Shown piece after piece: positions 11,743 to 22,946 of a stretch of 64,000 nucleotides of DNA. The translations under genes and the position numbers were made by a program. Within the stretch, counting starts at the first letter, position 1, and each line of letters begins with the position of its first letter. The notes beneath the pieces were generated by a model. That model was not told the origin of the DNA. It ran no database searches and worked only from the letters and a program-made list of their open reading frames with translations. Source of the DNA: Hygrocybe punicea (lineage: Eukaryota; Basidiomycota; Agaricomycetes; Agaricales; Hygrophoraceae); NCBI GenBank assembly GCA_963556145.1, contig OY744473.1, forward strand, positions 2,108,001 to 2,172,000, in the 5' to 3' direction.

Positions 11743-13209
11743 TATCCCTGCCCCATTCACATGGGATCACGCTGCATGGGATTTTTTCCAGAATATTCCC
11801 AAGCCATTCACCCCCTTCAGACCGATTGAGGAGGATACACAGGCGGCAATTGGCATTGAAGACGGTATGTGCAGGACCTTCTCAGCGAAGTCACACACAA
11901 GCTCACTTTCAGCTTGCAATAGTGTAACAGTCCGCTTTCGATGTTTAAGCGGAGATTTTTTCTCGCCCGATGTCTCACTGCGCCGATGGTCACCCAACAG
12001 TTGCCACCGAAACAACACGCAAAGCTTCCACCACAAGAGAGCATGAATGGAGAATAATCCTGTGCAGCAATCTGCCTTGTCAATCGCTGAAAACAGTCTA
12101 GGCCACTCATCTCCGTTACCCGTTCCAGCAGTGGGTCCATTTGGGCTAAGTGTCTCCGCAGCAGCTGTGCCTGTGGTTGCACCAGCTGGTGTCCCCGCCA
12201 CTTCTTTACCACAGCCCAAGCCATCCTGCTCTCAAAAACTGGAGGCAAGCTGTTCATTCCCTGCTACTGGTTTATGGCTCACGATTTATCAGTCTGTGAT
12301 GGCTTATGTGTTTTCTTGTTCCTGTGTTTTCTTGTTCCTGTGTTTTCTTGTTTCTGTGTTTTCTTGTTCATTTGTCAGACGTGTTATCTTGTCAAAACTT
12401 ACATAGGCATAGAAATAATATGGCGGTTGTTGTGAAACACTTGGTTGTATTTCAGTGTCCAGTGGGCATCCAGCAGGCATCTAGTGGGCAGCGGGCACTC
12501 AGTGGGCACTCAGCGGACCGCTTGAGCGGGCAATGAATTTAGCACACCAGCAAAATTCATCATTTTGACTTGTTTGCAATTGTTTAGAAATGATAAATTT
12601 GGTCAGTTGTACATGGAAAAAAAAAACTTGGAATTAATACATTAATACATGATCCTTTTGCACGCAAGACAGGCTATAAATTGGTAGGCTGTCTAAATTT
12701 AAATTTTGACAAAGCCACAAATAAATCATTCTGTTTGTTGCAAAAATTTTATTTTAAGGGCTAATGGACATAACATTTGTGAGGTTGTTAATTAGGTTTG
12801 TGAATGATTCAATGACATCTATAATAAATTGAAGGCAAATCTATGATTTTGTCACTCTTAAAAGAACATGTAATTTGCATTTAGTGTGTGCAAAATCTCA
12901 ATCAAAATGATTAATCTTTATAGATGTAAATGAATCCAAATTCAGCATTTATCAAGAACTAAATGGGCTAAAATAGATGTGCAAAATTCAAACAACTTGC
13001 AAAACATTTAGCACTGATTTAGCAGCCTGCAAAATAGTCGGGGGTCAGGTGTGTATATAATTCTGCTGCCTCGTTTTCTTGTTACCTCGTCTTTTCTCCC
13101 TCCTTCTTCACCTCCCATACCCGCATTCTCAGCATTCGTCCTTTCATTTCTTTTCAATCTCTTTTTGTTACTCTTCTTATTACGATTCTCCATAACTTAC
13201 AATCCTCCT
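11743..13209. other. No gene recognised; short tandem repeats
   Basis: There are no supported coding exons. Four to five copies of a 16-bp unit (TGTGTTTTCTTGTTCC) occupy about 12,306-12,372, and a run of GTGGGCAYYCAG-type units lies at about 12,462-12,530. From 12,540 to 13,010 the DNA is AT-rich and empty. Confidence 0.5.
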
Positions 13210-13442
13210 TATTGGAATATATAGTTTGCAGGTGTTGTTGACCGCCAAGATATTTTGTGTGGAATGAATTATATTTGCCTCTCTCTGAGAGGGCTTTTAT
13301 ACTACTAGCTAAATCTACTAGAAGTTTCCTGTGGTGAGTAGAATACATGCTGCACTTCAGCATTATTCATCGGACGGGTGTGTTTGAGTTCCGGGATCAC
13401 GTGATATGGATTACTAATCCTTTCCACGACTATTCGCCAACA
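13210..13442 (-). repeat. copia 3' LTR
   Basis: 233 bp; the counterpart is 19,056-19,294. The LTRs align end to end with small indels and substitutions. The polypurine tract (minus strand AAGGGGGAG) abuts its inner edge at 13,443-13,451. Confidence 0.9.
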
Positions 13443-14931
13443 CTCCCCCTTGGTCGAATACTCTTCAACTTGTTCTGGGTCGCGGTAAATATCGTCCATG
13501 TATTCCGTTACATGTTCTGCTCTTTCCCATGCCTCTCCAGTCAATAGACCAAGTTCGGCTGTGAACTTTGCGTGAAGCGGGCGAGGTAACCCTTTTGTAA
13601 ATATGTCTGCTAGATTTCCTTCGGAAGGAATATACATGACTTTGAGGATATCAGACGCGACGTGATCTCGTAGGAAATGTAGATTGATATCTATGTGCTT
13701 CGTCTGCGCATGGAATTCCGGATTGTGCGATATAGCAATCGTGGCCTGATTATCAGATCGTAAAATCGATGTTTGGTCCGACCATAGGTCCAATTCCTTC
13801 AATAAGTTTCTATGCCAGATTAACTGCTTCGTGGCATGAGTAGCAGTGACATATTCCGCTTCAGCTGTTGACAATGCAATCGTGCTTTGCTTCTTCGAGC
13901 TCCAAGCCACAGCTCCCCCTGCGATCATGAACACATATCTGCTAATGGATTTCCAGTGCAGGTTGGATCCCCAATCAGCATCGACGTAATGAACGGTTTC
14001 CGTCGTAGTCTGTTGGTCCTTTCCACCGTATGTTAGTTCGTAATCCATTGTTCTAGTGATGCCGAAGTTCAGTTCAGAACCGAACCGAACCTGGTTTGAA
14101 CCGTGAACCGAACTGGAATTTCGGTTCAGTTTGCGGTTCTGGCACTGACATGCGGTTCAAACCGCGTTCAAATGTGGTTCAAACCGCGAACCATAATATA
14201 TATTTACCTATGTAGATACTCATTTAGATACTCAAATTTTCACATTTTTTTGTATGCAGTCGCGTGAACTTAGGTCATGTGACCTTAAACATACACGTGC
14301 AACTCTTCGATTTCGACTCAACACTAACGTTACTCAACAACCACAGTAAGTAATGACTTTATTTCATATTTTACTGACATTTTCTTACATAGAACAGCCC
14401 CACAGGGCCCACCTTGACCACATAAATAAGGTGCCTGCAGTCAACTTCACCCAACAACCTCCCTCGCATTCCAATGCGAGTCGGAGTGAATCGATGGCAG
14501 CAGCAGCAGCAACGGCAGTGGCAACACCACCACCACCACCAATGCCACCACCCCAACGACAACGACAACGATGGCCAAATGACCCCCAGCGACAGCAACC
14601 GCAACCGCAGCAGCAGCAACCGCAACGACAATGACAGCGACAACCACAACGACAATGACAACGGCAGCGGCAATGGCAATGGCAATGGCAACAACCACGC
14701 ACAACAAAAACGCGGAAAGTGAGAGAACTGGCCGGGAGAGTGGTGCACCCACCCCCGGTTGCCAGGTAAGTCTTTTTTCGTTTGCTGTCGAATTTTCCCC
14801 ACCACCGCAGACAGGCACGGTCCACGCGTTCGACCATCCCGCCTCCATCCACCCACCAATGCACTGTACCAGGCCTGAAGATGCCCCAGCCTGAGGATGC
14901 CCCAGCCCGAAGACGCCCCCAACCCCGTTCC

Positions 14932-14985
14932 ACCTCGCGAACACACGGTGACACGTCAATTGACGTGCATCTGGTGTTGCAAGGT
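14932..14985. repeat. Concentric composite palindrome, copy B
   Basis: Left arm ACCTCGCGAA (14,932-14,941), core CACGTCAATTGACGTG (14,952-14,967), degenerate right arm GTTGCAAGGT (14,976-14,985). Length 54 bp. Lies in hAT-like element 1. Confidence 0.75.
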
Positions 14986-15084
14986 CAAATAGGTGGTGAG
15001 AGGGTGAGGGGGCTAGCAGCATCCCCATCTCCTCTCCTCCCCGAGTTCCTACAACCACCCCACCTCCCATCCCACCTCCTGCTT

Positions 15085-15138
15085 CCCTCGTGAAACCCAG
15101 CGCCACATCAATTGATGTGTGCCTGGTCTTCATGAGGA
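15085..15138. repeat. Concentric composite palindrome, copy C
   Basis: Left arm CCCTCGTGAA, core CACATCAATTGATGTG (15,104-15,119), right arm TTCATGAGGA; arms and core share the centre 15,111.5. Length 54 bp. Lies in hAT-like element 1. Confidence 0.75.
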
Positions 15139-18072
15139 GATTTGGAGGTTGGTTCGTGGTTCAAACCGCGTTGGAACGCAGACTGAACGCATTGAAACCG
15201 TTCAACGTGGTTCTGGTTCCGGTTCGGCATTTGGCTGAACCGAACCAACGGTTTCAGTTCCGGTTTTCCAAAAAAGGTGAAAAACCGGACCGAACCGAAC
15301 TTCAGCAACACTACATTGTTCCCTTTAGATAGCGGAATATTCTTTTGAGTGCTGTCCAGTGTTCCGGACTCGGGTTCTGTGTGAATTGTGCAACAGTTAC
15401 AGTTGCATACATGATATCGGGTCTTGTTGTGTGCGCAGCATACAAGAGCTCTCCGACTCGTGTTGCATACTCGATTGAGGTGTGTTTCCGCTCGTTCTCG
15501 TCAGTTTCAGTTTCGTTTATTCGTAGGACCACGTTCTGGTCCATTGGGGTTGATACCGGCTTGGCATCCTTCATTCCAGCCTTCGCGAGGATTTTACAGA
15601 TATAGCGGCTTTGTGATAGAGTGACTTTCTGCTGTTGGTGGTCTCGTTTGATATGGATTCTGAGCAGTAACATTGGGTTTCCGATGACAGTTACCGTGTA
15701 TTTTTCCTTTAGCTGGTTGATTACCCGCTGATTCATTGCTCGGTTGTTTGCGTAAGCCGTGAGGTCATCGACCAATATGAGTACAATGAAAAAGTTTTCA
15801 CCTTCCTGATAGTAGTACATGCAGTAGTCGGTCTGCAATCTCATATAACGAAATTCCTTCATCATGTTATCGAAATCCGTGTTCCATATGTTTCCAGCTT
15901 GCCTGAGACCATATATAGGGCGTATGAGGTGGCAAACCTGTCCGGTTCCATCCTCAAATTCCACTGGCTGCTTCATGTACAGCTCCTCCTTCACCCATCC
16001 GTTAAGGTATGCGCCTTTGATATCCATCTGCTGGATATCCCAATCCTTGACTGCGGAATATGTGAGCAACGTCCATAATGTCTCGAACTGCATCACAGGA
16101 GCGAATGTTCCGGTTTCACTGAAATCCACTCCGGGCTTCTGCGAGAACCCCTGGGCTACTAACCGGCCTTGTGCCTAGCAATTGCGCCCGTCTCATCGTG
16201 TTTCCAGTGGAAAACCCACTTGCTTCCGATAGCTTCCCGCCCCTCCAGTAAGTCTATGAGTTTCCAAATGCCCATTTCTTGTAGCTGATCAAATTCCTCT
16301 TTCATCACTACCTTCCAGTTCTCCCAATCTACGGCTTCCCTGGCTTCCCTTAAATCCCATGGGTCCTTGTCAGTGAGACTGCTATCCTGCTGCATTGTGC
16401 TCAAGAATGCATATGCTATGGTTGTTTCCGCGCTGACTTTTTCCTTTTGTTTTGCTGCGGATGATTCCGTTGGTCTTCATACATCAAGCAGTTCGCGTAT
16501 CTTGCGTTGTGTCAGTTGTTCATGCGGGTTGTTTAACTGTCAGTAGTCGCAGTTGACTCCTCGTGTTGCTCTCGGTGGGTATTTTATTTCGTTTTCCGGT
16601 CTGCGAATGGCCCTTTCCAGTGCCGTTACAGTGGGTTCCAGCGATTCCATTGTAGGTTTCGGTGGTTCCGGAGTTGGTGAGTCGTTGGATTCACTCTGCT
16701 CCCCCTCAAATTGCAAACCTGGTAAGTCAGATACAATCCAGACTTCCTGCAATGCCCCATCCTCGTGAAATGCAACATTCTGTGATGTTTTAACAGTCCA
16801 CATTGTGGCATCGTAGTATCGGATAGCCTTCTGCGACTCCACAAATCCTACGAACTTCATCTTAGCTGATCGTGGAGCCAGCTTCGATCTTTTTCTGCCT
16901 TGATATAAGACCCAAACATAGCATCCAAACTCCCGGAAATGCGATATGTCTGGCTTCTTGCCAGTCCAGGCTTCATGCGGAGTCATTCTGTCTAGAGCCT
17001 TGGTGGGGGATCGGTTTCGAATGTATGCCGCATGTGCAACGGCTTCCGGCCAAAGGAATGCGGGCAGGTTTTTAGCGATCAACATCGCACAGGCTAACTC
17101 CAGTAATGTGCGATTCAATCTTTCTGCCGTTCCATGTTGCCAGGGTGAGTAAGGGGCCATTGTTTCGATGACAACTCCCTTCTCCGCTGCCCATCTCTCA
17201 ACTTCCTTGTTGACGAGTTCCTTTCTGTTATCGAACCGCAAATATTTAGGGTTTCAATTGAACTTCTTCTTGATCATGTTAATGTAAGCCTTGATGCGTT
17301 CTGTCACCTGGCTCTTCCGTTTCATGAATAAAGTGGTTATGGTGCATGTCGCGTCGTCCGTGAATGAGATATAGTATCTCGATCCTCTGATAGACTCTAT
17401 GCATGCTGGGCCCCAGACGTCGCTCAAAGTCTGCTCTCTGGTGACTTTGGATCATCCATCGGCCTCTTTTGGAAATGGCTGGACGGCTTGCTTCGCCTGA
17501 ATGCAAGCCTCACAGGTTCAGGAAGGGACACTCCCTTCGTCAATTTCTAGACCCATGACTAACCCCTTTCCCTGCAGGGTCTCAAGTCCGCTCATTCCGA
17601 TGTGTCCGTATAGGTGGTGCCATTTGTCCCAAGACATTTTCTTTGGTTTGGCTATGTTTGCCTTTTCTGGCATGTGGGATTGTGCTCGGGTGTTCAAACG
17701 GTATAGTCATCCATCTTTCTGGCCTCTTCCGACAAGTTTATTCTCCTTCATATAGAGCCTGCATATTCTGTTGCAGAAGTTAACCCATCCGCTGCTTTCA
17801 CTGAATCGGCTCAGTGATAGTAGTGAGTTCCGTGACTCCGGTACATGTGGTACATCTCGTAGCTGGTGCTGTACATCCTTTCCGTCCACTGTGAAGTGTA
17901 AGACGACAGTTCTGTGACCAAGAGCTCAAGCAGCTACCTTTCCTAGTCCTTGAACGGTAGCTTTGTCCAGAGTTTTGTACGTGATAAATGCGTTTCGGGA
18001 ATTGCTGATGTGACTTGTCATTCCGGAATCCAGTAACCAATCGTAGTTTGAAATATTGTCTGTATTCACTGC

Positions 18073-18972
18073 CTATGCTATGTCCTGTAACATATTATTG
18101 ACATTGTCTGCAGCTTGATTCGATCGGTTCCATTGGTTTCCACCCTTTCCGGCGCCCTTTCCTTTCCCTTTCAGCCCTTGCCCTTCCTTTCCGCCACCTT
18201 TAGACCAGCAGTCCTTCGCCATATGTCCCTTCTTGTGGCAGTTGAAGCATTCCATTTCGGAATCGGCCACCTTCTGTCTTCCGTTACCCTTTCCGTCGCG
18301 CTTTCCGGTGAACCTCCCGTGCATAGCGACATTGTTAGGATCTCCGCTGCACTCACGGCGCCTGCGGTCTTCCTCCAATAGGATCGTGACTAGCTCGTGT
18401 GATGTCAGTGATGTTCCGTCCTTCTTCGAGCCTAAATACGCTGATGTATACAAGTCCCAACTTTCCGGTAAGGAGGATACAAGTATCATCGTGAAGTCTT
18501 CGTCAGAAATGAGGCTTCCCATCAAGTGGAGTTCCTCCTGCAGTTTCCGGAGCTTCGATATGTGCTCGGTTAGGTCAAATCCTTCTTCAGCAATCGACTG
18601 GTACAATGCGCGTCGCGTCGCTAATATTCCGAGCTTCCCCCTGGATTCCTTTACCAAGATTAGCTGCTTCCACATCTCACTTGCCGTGTGTGCACCAATG
18701 ATATGTATCATTTCCGCGTCACCAATTGCAAGCTTGATCCGCGTCCTTGTCTTGGCATCTCCGCCACACCATTTCTTCATCGCCTCGGATTCCTCTGATG
18801 TTGGACAGGATGCATCCACCGGGACAGGGGCCTTTGATTCCGCATCAATGTACATCTCTAACCCAAGATCCCGAAGCATGGCTAACATCCGTCTCTTCCA
18901 CGGCATCCAATTGTTTCCCTTCAATAACTTGATCCGGTATGATCCCGATGTGTGTGTGACTTTGTCTGTCAT
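18073..18972 (-). CDS. copia Gag (UBN2-type) with zinc knuckle
   Basis: This 299-residue open frame begins MTDKVTHTSGSYRIKLLKGN about 80 nt inside the primer-binding site. It has the usual copia Gag layout: a helical UBN2-like capsid region with NWMPWKRRMLAMLRDLGLE and the LPESWDLYTSAYLG segment, and a zinc knuckle CFNCHKKGHMAKDC (CX2CX4HX4C) near residues 242-255. A Gly/Lys-rich tail, probably nucleic-acid binding, follows. The protein would package element RNA in virus-like particles. It ends at a TAG before the protease region; whether this stop is original (Gag alone) or mutational cannot be told. Uninterrupted, unlike pol. Confidence 0.9.
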   Translation of the reverse strand: MTDKVTHTSGSYRIKLLKGNNWMPWKRRMLAMLRDLGLEMYIDAESKAPVPVDASCPTSEESEAMKKWCGGDAKTRTRIKLAIGDAEMIHIIGAHTASEMWKQLILVKESRGKLGILATRRALYQSIAEEGFDLTEHISKLRKLQEELHLMGSLISDEDFTMILVSSLPESWDLYTSAYLGSKKDGTSLTSHELVTILLEEDRRRRECSGDPNNVAMHGRFTGKRDGKGNGRQKVADSEMECFNCHKKGHMAKDCWSKGGGKEGQGLKGKGKGAGKGGNQWNRSNQAADNVNNMLQDIA

Positions 18973-19043
18973 AGTCGGCTAGTATACGAGGTGGTAATGC
19001 GATGTTTGGAGGTGCGTGATCGTGTTTCCATTAAAGCCGTTCA

Positions 19044-19055
19044 GGGCTCATAACC
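19044..19055 (-). promoter_or_regulatory. copia primer-binding site (half-tRNA type)
   Basis: Immediately inside the 5' LTR the minus strand reads GGTTATGAGCCC, complementary to GGGCTCATAACC, the anticodon arm of initiator methionine tRNA. Drosophila copia uses a primer from the same tRNA region (cleaved half-tRNA), whereas many plant copia elements pair with the tRNA 3' end. Confidence 0.75.
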
Positions 19056-19294
19056 TATTGGAATATATAGTTTGCAGTGGTTGTTGACCACTAAGTTATT
19101 TTGTGTGGAATAAATTATTATTTGCCTCTCTCTGAGAGGGCTTTTATACTACTAGCTAAACCTACTAGAAGTTTCCTGTGGTAAGTAGAATACATGCTGC
19201 GCTTCAGCATTATTCATCGGATGGGTGTGTTTGAGTTCTCACGTGATATGGATTACTAATCCTTTCCGCGACTATTCGACCACTATTCCCAACA
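19056..19294 (-). repeat. copia 5' LTR
   Basis: 239 bp; partner of 13,210-13,442. Ends with CCCAACA (plus strand), giving TGTTGG at the element's 5' end. Confidence 0.9.
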
Positions 19295-19299
19295 GTATC

Positions 19300-19480
19300 T
19301 GGAGGGGTAAGGGCATGCTGGATATTTTTGGTCATGGCTTCCATATCGGCAGTGCCACTGAATTGCTCTTGAGGGGCATCTCTCCAGATGTGGTCACTAC
19401 CCAGGGTCAATGGAAGTCCTGGGCCTTCTTGGACTACTGGCAGAAGATAAACGCCATTCTTCCCACCTTTGTTTCGCAAT
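19300..19480 (+). pseudogene. C-terminal scrap of a fungal tyrosine recombinase
   Basis: The frame reads GHGFHIGSATELLLRGISPD followed by VVTTQGQWKSWAFLDYW, the H-x-x-(R)..W..AFLRYW box of tyrosine recombinases found in fungal retro- and DNA transposons. The usual Arg of the H-x-x-R box is His here. It begins only a few bases outside the copia 5' LTR, so the rest was probably cut off at that junction; no N-terminal part is found on the other side of the copia element. Confidence 0.6.
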
Positions 19481-20014
19481 TCTTTTTTGCTTCCTGTTTT
19501 GCATTGTTGACATCTTTGATGTCCGTTTTTCATAGAAAACATGGCTTGTATGTGTGCTATTCATTTTACTCAATGTTATTCTCTCGCTTCGCTCTGTTTT
19601 GGGGTTGGCTTGTTGAAGTCGACAGTTGTGAGCTATGCCCGTTATGGTCTTTGTCCCCTTCAACTTCGCTTCTGGACAAAATCCTCCCATCACTTACTCA
19701 AGGATCTCGATCAGATTCTCAACTGCATGATTGACATCACAAATCTTTAAATTTTCTCTTCTTCTCTGGGACCTCTCGAAACCTTTTTCGATCTTGCTCT
19801 CAGATCCTTTTCACGTTCTGTCACTCACCCTTTTGCAGAGAATTTTTCGTACACTCGAGATCCTTCACCCAAACCGCAAAATGAGATTACAATTTTATCT
19901 TGTTGTCTCACTTTGTCCTCCAATGTAAATCTTTCACGTATCAGTCTTTAACCTCTCTTTCATTAATCTTATTTTGCGTATCTATGACTACGAAACTTAC
20001 AAAGCCAGTTGCCA
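19481..20014. other. No gene recognised
   Basis: Pyrimidine-rich, AT-leaning DNA between the recombinase scrap and hAT-like element 2. No supported ORF. Confidence 0.5.
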
Positions 20015-20219
20015 GAGGTCAATAGGGTGTAGCACGGGTGACCCGCGGGTCCCTAAGCCCGACACCGTACCCGTACCCGCAGACACCGTACCCATCACGG
20101 GTACGGGTCTGCATTACCCGCTATCGGACGCGGGTATAGCGGTTACCCGGGTCACCGTGCGGGTACCATGAACCCGAGCGCTACTGTGAGCGTGTTACTG
20201 GGCAAGCCGTGGTCCCAAC

Positions 20220-20273
20220 ACCTCGCTCGGGCCAGACACACGTCAATTGACGTGTCTGTCACCCTAGCGAGGT
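20220..20273. repeat. Concentric composite palindrome, copy D
   Basis: Left arm ACCTCGCTCG, core ACACGTCAATTGACGTGT (18-bp perfect palindrome, 20,238-20,255), right arm CTAGCGAGGT; common centre 20,246.5. 54 bp. Confidence 0.8.
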
Positions 20274-20329
20274 ATGGGGTGGGGACTCGGATGAGTCGTC
20301 CGCCATTCCCGGTGCCCTTGGTGCTGGAT

Positions 20330-20384
20330 ACCTCGCGAACAATGCCTACGCGTCAGTTGACGCGTCAGGCCGTGTTCACGAGGT
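20330..20384. repeat. Concentric composite palindrome, copy E
   Basis: Left arm ACCTCGCGAA, core ACGCGTCAGTTGACGCGT (20,348-20,365), right arm TTCACGAGGT (20,375-20,384). 55 bp; centre 110 bp from copy D. Confidence 0.8.
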
Positions 20385-20419
20385 GGCTGGTGGCAAGGTC
20401 GTCATTGTCAGTGCCGGAT

Positions 20420-20474
20420 ACTTCACGAATGACATCTACGCGTCAGTCGACGTGTCAGTGCTCATTCGCGAAGT
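20420..20474. repeat. Concentric composite palindrome, copy F
   Basis: Left arm ACTTCACGAA, core ACGCGTCAGTCGACGTGT (20,438-20,455), right arm TTCGCGAAGT (20,465-20,474). 55 bp; centre 90 bp from copy E. Confidence 0.78.
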
Positions 20475-20933
20475 GATATGGCCGGTGGCGGAATGTGGGC
20501 TACACCCACGTTCCCTTTGTCGTCGTTGGGCCTTTCATGTTTGCGAGGGGATGGCTAAGTTAGTAGACGCGATGGTTTAGATATGGGGCACGTACCTGGG
20601 GCCGGTAGGTGGGCGCACCACCCTCCCGGCCTCGCTCTCCATTGTTGTTCTTGCCAGTGCTGTGTGAGTGGTGATGTGGGAGTGGTTGTTTGTGGTCCTT
20701 GAAGATGTGTTGGTACATTGCCTAAGTCAAAAAATAAGTCAATAAATGTTGAATAGTTGAATAAAAACATACTGAAAGGGTCTCTTGAAGACCCGTCGAA
20801 ACCCATCAAACCCGTGGTGCGGGTTCACGGTGGCACGCGGGTTGCCTAATTTGGACACCGTACCCGTACCCGAGCAACCCGCAGCCCGAAAACCGTGGGT
20901 TTACCCGAACCCGTGCTATACCCTAGAGGTCAA

Positions 20934-22946
20934 ATTTTGTCCAGATTGGCGATATGGCCTACCAAAAAGCCAGATATATAAGGTATACCTTGGGGTACCG
21001 CCCAGGCCTGGGCACCTCGATGGTGACCCCCGCGTAAGCAAAGAAGTGTCACCACCCCAATACATGGCCATTGCCAGGCAGATTACCCGTTCGGGTTTGT
21101 TTGGTTCGGTCACGATCCAGATCTCGCCTCTCGCCTCGCACGGGCCATGCGTGTGGACACCCAAATATTCACCTTCCCACAACTCCCACCCCACTTACTC
21201 ACTCCCTCTCTCACTCAGTCGACGACCACCTGCGAACGCCCGTTGAATGCGCTTACACTGCTCCCCTCTACTCTATGGCTCCCCTTAATACCTCCCACTT
21301 CCCTCCCCACTGCTCCCCCCTCCCCCTTTTTCCCACCCTTCTTCTTCTTCTTCTTTACAGCAAGCACATTGCCCCACCTCGTGCTATCATGCCCACCACC
21401 TCGCCACGTAGTATATAATATAACTAACCCTCCATCTCTCTCTCTCTCACGGTGAGTTGTGTTGCTTTGCCCCCCTCCTTGTTTGTGCTCCTCCACCCAT
21501 GTCGTTTTCACTCCCAGCGCTTCTCCCCCTTCACTCCCTCGCCCTCAGCTCGTGCCAGAGTTTGCACATAGCTGCAAGTGATGCCCCGAGTCCCTCTGTC
21601 CTTGGCCCCCTTCAAATGCCACTTCAAAACTGCCCAGAGCATTGCTGGGCCCCAAGGTAAAGCTCACCCCCTCCCTCCCCCCCTCTTCATTCTCCGTTCT
21701 CCATCCCTGTTCTGACCACGTTGTAGAGGGTCGACATCCCTCTGAGTCCGTATCCTCGTATATCACAAATCCGGATGAACCCGATGCCTCTATCCAACTC
21801 GCATTCGAACCCGACATAACCCGACGCAACCCGATGTGACGTGACGTGACGTGACCCGACGTGACCGACATAACCCGACGTATGCCGCTTCGTCACAGCC
21901 GCTCTCAGACCAAATCCGGCAGCCTCAAACGCCTCGGAGTTCCAATTCCAGGAGATGGATCTCTTCGGACTCAATCCCCGACTTCGGATTTACTTTATTT
22001 ATGCATCCCATCGTCCTTTCGGAGATATGTAGGACTTTCTAGATCTTTTCCTTGCATATTCGTTTTCCCCTCCATTTCCTGTCTTCGTTGCTTTGCAACC
22101 CCCCTTTCCACATCCCCATTCCAACCTTTCTTTGTAGCTTACCATTGGCCGAAGTAGACATGTCCGAAAATAGATTACTGTTTCCTGTACTATAAAAACG
22201 GTCCCCGATGACCGTACAAAATAAGATACCCTTAGCCCCCATTTCCCTTTAGTCAGAATCACCTTTTAATCCCTTCAAATGCTCGTCCACGTAGATCCTT
22301 AGCTTTTTATAGTCCACTTCATCGTCTTTATCGTTGTTCCCATATATTCATTCATCATTTCCGACCCGACCCGACCCGACCCGACCCGCCATACCCGACA
22401 TCGTCGGCATCGTCGGGTTCTTCATTATTTGTCCGTTTTCACTCCGATCAACACCGGATTCGTCGTTATTAGTCCAGTTTTACGCGGCGGCTTTACTTTT
22501 ACTAACATTCCCTTTCTTTTACTACTATTCCCGACACTGACTTATCCAGTCACTTCTACGCTGACACCCTCTGGTTAGGATCTTATTTCTTTATATAGTT
22601 CCGAAGCCACCAAGAACCCGCATCTACAACGTTCTCCTGTGTCTTGCTGTCCCGTCGTCCCGCAGTGTCCCCATCTGTGTGAACTTGCATGCAGAGTGCC
22701 CTGAAAAGTGCCTCACGCTCGGTTTTCACACCCCAAGGTGGGCTTTTCTCGTCCCTTTTTTTTTGCTTTCTCTTCTTTTCTTTCCCCCAAAAAGTGCCTT
22801 GCATGCTTGGTCTTCACACCCCCCCCCCCCCCCGAGGTGGATTTTTTCCTTGTCTGTTTTCTTTGTCTTGTGTTTTCCCTATCCATCACTCGTTGTTTGC
22901 TGACACTCTTTATTTATTTTTTCCAAGTGCTCCAAAATGTGCTGTC
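20934..22946. other. Intergenic DNA with simple repeats, no gene recognised
   Basis: No supported exon. It contains CCCGACRTGAC and GTGACGTGAC runs (about 21,805-21,885), a (GACCC)n tract at about 22,362-22,388, and two imperfect copies of a T-rich block near 22,705 and 22,790, the second with a C14 run. It may contain the 5' leader of the Crypton-type gene at 22,947. Confidence 0.5.

Larger units (their letters stand above)
14054..15313. mobile_element. hAT-like non-autonomous element 1
   Basis: Terminal inverted repeats start TAGTGWTGCYGAAGTTC. The flanking 8-bp target duplication CATTGTTC is perfect (14,046-14,053 and 15,314-15,321), which with the TIR sequence indicates the hAT superfamily. 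Subterminal DNA is full of GAACC/GGTTC words. The interior has CAG/CAA/CCA triplet runs (14,500-14,690) and two concentric palindromes (14,932-14,985 and 15,085-15,138). There is no transposase. It sits inside the copia pol sequence. Confidence 0.92.
13305..18072 (-). pseudogene. copia Pol polyprotein remnant
   Basis: Reading right to left: a protease-like LLDSGMTSHISN (about 18,000), the GAG-pre-integrase HHLYGHIGMSG (about 17,620), and an integrase core with SDVWGPACIES and PYSPWQHGTAERLNR (about 17,450-17,070). Reverse transcriptase follows with WDIQQMDIKGAYLNG and the active-site ILVDDL (16,400-15,322), then RNase H with VDADWGSN, STAEAEYV and HIDINLHFLRD (14,046-13,430). Several in-frame stops (for example near 17,925, 17,700 and 17,250) and a frame change around 16,500-16,410 break it. 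The hAT-like element at 14,054-15,313 separates RT from RNase H; removing it with one target duplication joins RYLKGTM to DYELTYGG in frame. Confidence 0.9.
13210..19294 (-). mobile_element. Ty1/copia LTR retrotransposon, split by a hAT-like element
   Basis: Two LTRs bound the element: 13,210-13,442 and 19,056-19,294. The element reads on the minus strand, LTRs starting TGTTGG and ending CCAATA. Gag is at 18,972-18,073, followed by protease, integrase, reverse transcriptase and RNase H in copia order down to 13,305. Next to the 5' LTR is a primer-binding site matching the initiator-tRNA anticodon arm, and next to the 3' LTR a purine tract (AAGGGGGAG). Stop codons in pol, LTR differences of several percent, and an internal 1,260-bp insertion show it is old and dead. 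The 5-bp flanks differ (CTCCT and GTATC), so no target duplication is visible. Confidence 0.93.
20023..20925. mobile_element. hAT-like non-autonomous element 2
   Basis: Terminal inverted repeats TAGGGTRTAGCACGGGT with a perfect 8-bp target duplication GAGGTCAA (20,015-20,022 and 20,926-20,933). The ends are made of CCCGTACCC/GGGTACGGG words, so this is a different family from elements 1 and 3. It nevertheless contains three tandem copies of the same concentric palindrome (20,220-20,474). It encodes no transposase. 903 bp. Confidence 0.92.

Noticed and set aside
14353..15133. Poly-Gln/Pro and poly-His ORFs in hAT-like element 1
   Set aside because: Products of CAG/CCA triplet tracts within a non-autonomous element; no domain.
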